NCBI GenBank assembly: GCA_027067235.1
Contig: JALXFQ010000327.1
Span: 1 to 14,781, forward strand
DNA: 14,781 bases
Source: Gammaproteobacteria bacterium
GTDB taxonomy: Bacteria > Pseudomonadota > Gammaproteobacteria > QOAV01
Direction: 5' to 3'
Below, piece after piece: positions 11,253-14,781 of this stretch. The position numbers were made by a program, and so were the translations under genes. Each line of letters begins with the position of its first letter. Within the stretch, counting starts at the first letter, position 1. Below the pieces are notes generated by a model. It searched no databases. It saw only the letters and a list, made by a program, of their open reading frames with translations, and was not told where the DNA came from.

Positions 11253-13817
11253 TTATTTTTGCAGCAGTTTTTTCAGTTGATACAAGGCATTGAGCGCTTC
11301 TCTGGGCGACAGATCATCCGGCTCGATGTCGTCCAGCATCTTCAATAGCTGGGTGGATTCAGCGGGCGCTTCGAACAGCGGTATCTGCGTCGGATTGGCG
11401 GGGTGGTTGTCGATGGACTGGTTTTCCAGTTCCAGCAGCTTGCTTCTGGCGCGCTCGATGACATCCACCGGTACGCCTGCCAGCGATGCTACTTCCAGGC
11501 CGTAGCTCTGGCTGGCGCGTCCTTCCTTTAGCGTATACAGAAACACGATGCGGCCATTATGTTCCCGCGCGTCCACATGTACGTTGACAATGGCGGGCAT
11601 TTTTTCCGCCAGCGTGGTGAGTTCAAAATAGTGGGTGGCGAATAGGGTAAATGCGCCGATGTCAGCCAGTTTTTCGGCGCAGGCCCAGGCCAGCGACAGA
11701 CCGTCAAAGGTGCTGGTGCCGCGCCCGATTTCGTCCATCAGCACCAGCGAATTTTCCGTGGCGTTGCGCAGGATATACGCCGTCTCGGTCATCTCGACCA
11801 TGAAAGTGGAACGCCCGGAGGCGAGATCATCCGAGGCGCCGATGCGCGTGAAAATACGATCCACCGGGCCGATGATGGCGTGGTCGGCGGGCACAAAGCA
11901 GCCGGTGTGCGCCATCAGCGTAATCAGCGCGGTCTGGCGCATGTAGGTGGATTTGCCGCCCATGTTGGGACCGGTAATCAGTTGCATGCGGATGTCGTCG
12001 CTGAGCTGCGTGTCGTTGGTGATAAATGGCTGATCCAGATTGGTTTCGACGATCAGATGACGTCCGCCGCTGATATGGATGCCGGCCTGGTCGGTCAGTT
12101 GTGGCGGCGACAGGTTCAGACTGTCGGCGCGTTCAGCGTAATTATTGAGTACATCCATGCGGGCAAGGGCGCTGGCGCTGGTCTGCAGCGCCGCCAGGTC
12201 TTGCTGCAAGGCGTCCAGCAGCTTTTCGTAGAGCATTTTTTCACGGGCCAGTGCTTTTTCCCGGGCGCTGAGCACCTTGTCCTCGAACGCTTTCAGTTCC
12301 GGAATGGTATAGCGCTCGACATTTTTCAGGGTCTGGCGGCGCATGTAATCGTTCGGAACCTGGTCCGCATGTACGCGGCTCAATTCGATGTAATAGCCGT
12401 GTACGCGGTTGTATTTCACCTTCAGGCCGCTAAAGCCGGTGCGCGCCTTCTCGCGTTCTTCCAGTTGAATCAACATGTCACCGGCGTGTTCCGACAGTTG
12501 CTTCAGCTCTTTCAGTTCGGCGTCGAAATCGGGGTGAATGACGCCGCCGTCGCGGATCAGTACCGGCGGTTCCTCCACCAGCGCACGGCGCAGCAGATCG
12601 GCGGTTTGCGGATGCTCGCCGATGGCGGCGTTGATTTCCGTCAGCCAGGGGTCATCGAGTTTTGCCAGCGTGCTTTTCAGTGTCGGCAATATCGCCAGCG
12701 CGTCACGCAGCCGCGACAGGTCGCGCGGGCGGGCGCTGCGCAGGCCGATGCGTCCCAGTATGCGTTCCATGTCGCCAATCTGGCGCAGCAGGGATTTCAG
12801 CTCCGACCCGTCGGCTTGCGCCAGCAAGGCGGCGACAGCGTTCAGGCGTTGTTGAATCTGCCGGCGGTTGCGCAGTGGTTTGTTCAGCCAGCGCCGCAGC
12901 AGTCGCGCGCCCATGGGGCTGGCGCAGCGATCCAGCAGTTTCAGCAGGGTGTTTTCCGTGCCGCCGGACAGGTTGATTTCGATTTCCAGATTGCGTCGCG
13001 ATGCGGCGTCGATGAGCAGTGCGTTGTCTTGCGCCTGTACCCGCAAATCCTGAATATGGGGCAGGGCGGTGCGGTGGGTCTCGCGGGCATATTGCAACAG
13101 ACAACCCGCGGCTGTCAGCGCCGGGCTGTCCCGGTGGCAGCCGAATACGCCCAGATCCTGCACGCCGAACTGGCGTTGCAGTTGCTCGCGGGTGGTGTCG
13201 CCATCAAAAAACCACGGGGCCAGCGGTTGCGCGGCGCTGGCGGCCATTTGCGGCGTTGGCGCGAAATCTTCCGGGTACAGCAATTCGGCGGGGCGCAGAC
13301 GCGCCAGTTCCGTGTTCAGATGTTCCAGGTCGGCTATCTCGGCGGCGCTGAAACGCCCGCTGGAAATCTCCAGGCTTGCGAGGCCGAATTTGCCGTTGTG
13401 TGGATACACCGCCGCCAGCAGGTTTTCCTGACGTTCTTCCAGCAGGGATTCCTCGGTCAGTGTACCGGGGGTGATGATACGCACCACTTCGCGTTTTACC
13501 GGCCCCTTGCTGGTTTTGGGGTCGCCGATCTGTTCGCAGATGGCGACCGACTCGCCCTTGCGCACCAGTTTGGCCAGATACTGTTCGGCCGCGTGGTAGG
13601 GAATGCCGGCCATGGGAATGGGCTCGCCCGCCGACTGTCCGCGTGCGGTGAGGGTAATGTCCAGCAATTCGGCGGCGCGTCTGGCGTCGTCGTAAAACAG
13701 CTCGTAAAAATCGCCCATGCGGTAAAACAGCAGCATGTCGGGGTGCTGCGCCTTGGTCGTCAGGTACTGGCGCATCATGGGTGTATGCCCCTTGAATTTG
13801 TTCTCCGCTGACGACAT
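11253..13817 (-). CDS. mutS: DNA mismatch repair protein MutS
   Basis: MutS recognises base mismatches and small loops after replication and recruits MutL. The 854 residues match the E. coli length (853). The mismatch-recognition domain has the Phe-X-Glu motif at F37-Y38-E39 (GDFYELFYDDA). Connector, lever and clamp domains follow, with KVKYNRVHGYYIELS (466-480) in the clamp. The ATPase domain has Walker A GPNMGGKST (616-624), the DDLASGRSTFMVEM stretch, Walker B LVLMDE (691-696) with GRGTSTFDG, and FATHYFEL. QIPLF (811-815) fits the beta-clamp-binding motif, which in E. coli MutS is QMSLL near the same place. The C-terminal SPREALNALYQLKKL is the tetramerisation helix. It lies four bases after suhB on the same strand, lacks a clear ribosome binding site, and probably depends on suhB translation. 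In E. coli the two genes are not adjacent. Confidence 0.99.
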   Translation of the reverse strand: MSSAENKFKGHTPMMRQYLTTKAQHPDMLLFYRMGDFYELFYDDARRAAELLDITLTARGQSAGEPIPMAGIPYHAAEQYLAKLVRKGESVAICEQIGDPKTSKGPVKREVVRIITPGTLTEESLLEERQENLLAAVYPHNGKFGLASLEISSGRFSAAEIADLEHLNTELARLRPAELLYPEDFAPTPQMAASAAQPLAPWFFDGDTTREQLQRQFGVQDLGVFGCHRDSPALTAAGCLLQYARETHRTALPHIQDLRVQAQDNALLIDAASRRNLEIEINLSGGTENTLLKLLDRCASPMGARLLRRWLNKPLRNRRQIQQRLNAVAALLAQADGSELKSLLRQIGDMERILGRIGLRSARPRDLSRLRDALAILPTLKSTLAKLDDPWLTEINAAIGEHPQTADLLRRALVEEPPVLIRDGGVIHPDFDAELKELKQLSEHAGDMLIQLEEREKARTGFSGLKVKYNRVHGYYIELSRVHADQVPNDYMRRQTLKNVERYTIPELKAFEDKVLSAREKALAREKMLYEKLLDALQQDLAALQTSASALARMDVLNNYAERADSLNLSPPQLTDQAGIHISGGRHLIVETNLDQPFITNDTQLSDDIRMQLITGPNMGGKSTYMRQTALITLMAHTGCFVPADHAIIGPVDRIFTRIGASDDLASGRSTFMVEMTETAYILRNATENSLVLMDEIGRGTSTFDGLSLAWACAEKLADIGAFTLFATHYFELTTLAEKMPAIVNVHVDAREHNGRIVFLYTLKEGRASQSYGLEVASLAGVPVDVIERARSKLLELENQSIDNHPANPTQIPLFEAPAESTQLLKMLDDIEPDDLSPREALNALYQLKKLLQK

Positions 13818-13821
13818 CAGT

Positions 13822-14610
13822 TTATGACAGTTTCACCGTTTTCAGCAGGGTGGCGACCTGTTCCTGTATGGCCGGCCCGCCGGCTATGATATTGCCGCTT
13901 TGCATGAAATCCTGCTCGCCTGCCCAGTCGCTGACGATGCCGCCGGCTTCCTGTACCAGCAGAACGCCTGCGGCGATGTCCCAGGGTTTCAGCCCCAGTT
14001 CGAAAAAGGCCTCGAAACGACCGCAGGCCACATGCGCCAGATCAATGGCGGCGGAGCCAGGGCGGCGAATGCCGGACGTTTTTGGTTGCAGCAGCCGGAA
14101 TGCATCGATCCATTCCTCCACGTTCTGGTCGTCACGGAACGGAAAGCCCGTGACCAGCAGGGAGTCGTTCAGCGATTTCATGCCGCTGACGCGGATGCGG
14201 TGGTTGTTCATTTGCGCGCCCTGGCCGCGGGTGGCGAAAAACAGCTCGTCGCGCATGGGGTCAAAAATCACCGCGTGTTCCGGCTTGCCCCTGTAAAAGC
14301 AGGCGATGGATACGGCAAAATTGGGGTAGCCGTGCAGGTAGTTGGTGGTGCCGTCCAGCGGGTCGACAATCCACTGGTAGTCGCCGCCGGCTTTGTGCAG
14401 GCCGCTTTCCTCGGCCAGTATGTCGTGGTCGGGGTAGGCCTTGCTCAGGGTTTCGATGATGGCCGCTTCCGCCGCGCGATCCACCTCGCTGACAAAATCA
14501 TTGCGTGATTTTCTTTCGATAGACAAGGTGTCCAGGCGGTCAACGTAACGTACAATAATGCTACCCGCTTCGCGCGCCGCCTTGATGGCGGTGTTGACAT
14601 AAGGATGCAT
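13822..14610 (-). CDS. suhB: Inositol-1-monophosphatase family protein SuhB
   Basis: SuhB hydrolyses inositol monophosphate in vitro. In E. coli its main known role is in the rRNA antitermination complex with NusA, NusB and NusG. The 262 residues begin MHPYVNTAIKAAR, matching the E. coli start (MHPMLNIAVRAAR). The magnesium sites of the phosphatase family are intact: AEES (E67, E68), WIVDPLDGTTN (80-90, with D83 and D86) and WDIAAG (210-215, D211). GSAAIDLAHVACGR and EAGGIVSD are also typical. The gene is transcribed divergently from trmJ, the same arrangement as in E. coli, and mutS follows after four bases. Function in antitermination here is inferred from homology only. Confidence 0.96.
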   Translation of the reverse strand: MHPYVNTAIKAAREAGSIIVRYVDRLDTLSIERKSRNDFVSEVDRAAEAAIIETLSKAYPDHDILAEESGLHKAGGDYQWIVDPLDGTTNYLHGYPNFAVSIACFYRGKPEHAVIFDPMRDELFFATRGQGAQMNNHRIRVSGMKSLNDSLLVTGFPFRDDQNVEEWIDAFRLLQPKTSGIRRPGSAAIDLAHVACGRFEAFFELGLKPWDIAAGVLLVQEAGGIVSDWAGEQDFMQSGNIIAGGPAIQEQVATLLKTVKLS

Positions 14611-14641
14611 GAAAAATCAGCTCGCTCTTGAAGGGAGACGC

Positions 14642-14669
14642 ATTGTATAGCGCGCGGCAAAAACGACAA
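14642..14669 (-). promoter_or_regulatory. Probable sigma-70 promoter of suhB-mutS
   Basis: On the - strand TTGTCG (14669-14664, four of six matches to the -35 consensus) and TACAAT (14647-14642, five of six to the -10) are 16 bases apart. Initiation near 14635 would give a leader of about 25 bases before the suhB ATG. I see no equally good promoter for trmJ on the + strand in the 85-base divergent gap. Confidence 0.5.
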
Positions 14670-14695
14670 AGGGCAAACGCCATTCAGAAAGCACA

Positions 14696-14781
14696 ATGCT
14701 GGAAAATATTCGCATCGTACTGGTAAATACCTCACACCCCGGCAATATCGGCGGCACCGCCCGCGCCATGAAAAACATGGG
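14696..14781 (+). CDS. trmJ: tRNA (cytidine/uridine-2'-O-)-methyltransferase TrmJ, N-terminal fragment (3' end outside window)
   Basis: TrmJ methylates the 2'-oxygen of nucleotide 32 in certain tRNAs using S-adenosylmethionine and belongs to the SPOUT (TrmH-like) class. Only 28 complete codons are visible. MLENIRIVLVNTSHPGNIG corresponds closely to the E. coli beginning MLQNIRIVLVETSHTGNMG, and ARAMKNMG continues the same strand-helix unit. The gene is divergent from suhB, as in E. coli. The ribosome binding site (AGAAAG) is weak. The knotted cofactor-binding C-terminal part lies beyond the window, so completeness cannot be judged. Confidence 0.9.
   Translation, partial: MLENIRIVLVNTSHPGNIGGTARAMKNM

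Noticed and set aside
11880..13811. A 643-codon + strand open frame opposite mutS
   Set aside because: It mirrors the mutS codons, has a repetitive Gln/Val/Phe-rich composition and no recognisable family or ribosome binding site. MutS is certain on the other strand.
1..14781. CRISPR array, prophage or defence genes
   Set aside because: No spaced direct repeats of 25-40 bases and no recognisable phage, nuclease or toxin-antitoxin proteins anywhere in the window.

Overview
This is a chromosomal housekeeping segment from a GC-rich gammaproteobacterium. The evidence is the SecD, SecF, GlyA, NrdR, Rib, NusB, ThiL, PgpA, DsbC, MutS, SuhB and TrmJ proteins, all close to their enterobacterial or pseudomonad relatives, and a gene order largely shared with that class. 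I cannot name a genus. There is no phage gene, transposase, CRISPR array, tRNA or rRNA in the window.

Layout. Positions 1-2996 hold the end of secD, then secF and glyA, tightly spaced on the + strand. After a 138-base gap with a heptamer tandem repeat and a possible 42-codon reading frame comes nrdR. Then follow ribD, ribE, ribBX, ribH, nusB, thiL and pgpA (3135-8831), an almost gapless operon in which most stop and start codons overlap. Convergent to it is a lone secreted lytic transglycosylase (8881-9537, - strand). A 675-base stretch without a convincing gene (9538-10212) holds several stem-loops. dsbC (10213-10929) follows, with a clear intrinsic terminator. A 268-base structured element with imperfect terminal inverted repeats (10983-11250) fits exactly between that terminator and the 3' end of mutS. 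suhB and mutS form a - strand pair (14610 to 11253), and trmJ begins divergently from suhB and runs off the window.

How the genes relate. SecD/SecF pull exported proteins through the Sec channel. The transglycosylase and DsbC carry likely Sec signal peptides and would be clients. RibD, RibE, RibBX and RibH give every riboflavin step except the committing GTP cyclohydrolase II reaction and the phosphatase. The cyclohydrolase-like half of RibBX has lost its zinc cysteines and catalytic region, so a separate RibA must lie elsewhere. NrdR represses ribonucleotide reductase genes. NusB and SuhB, at opposite ends of the window, belong in E. coli to the same rRNA antitermination complex. ThiL finishes thiamine diphosphate and PgpA makes phosphatidylglycerol.

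I did not find a convincing undescribed system. The parts most worth a second look are the RibBX variant, the inverted-repeat element at 10983-11250, the nrdR leader, and the gene-poor, hairpin-rich stretch upstream of dsbC.
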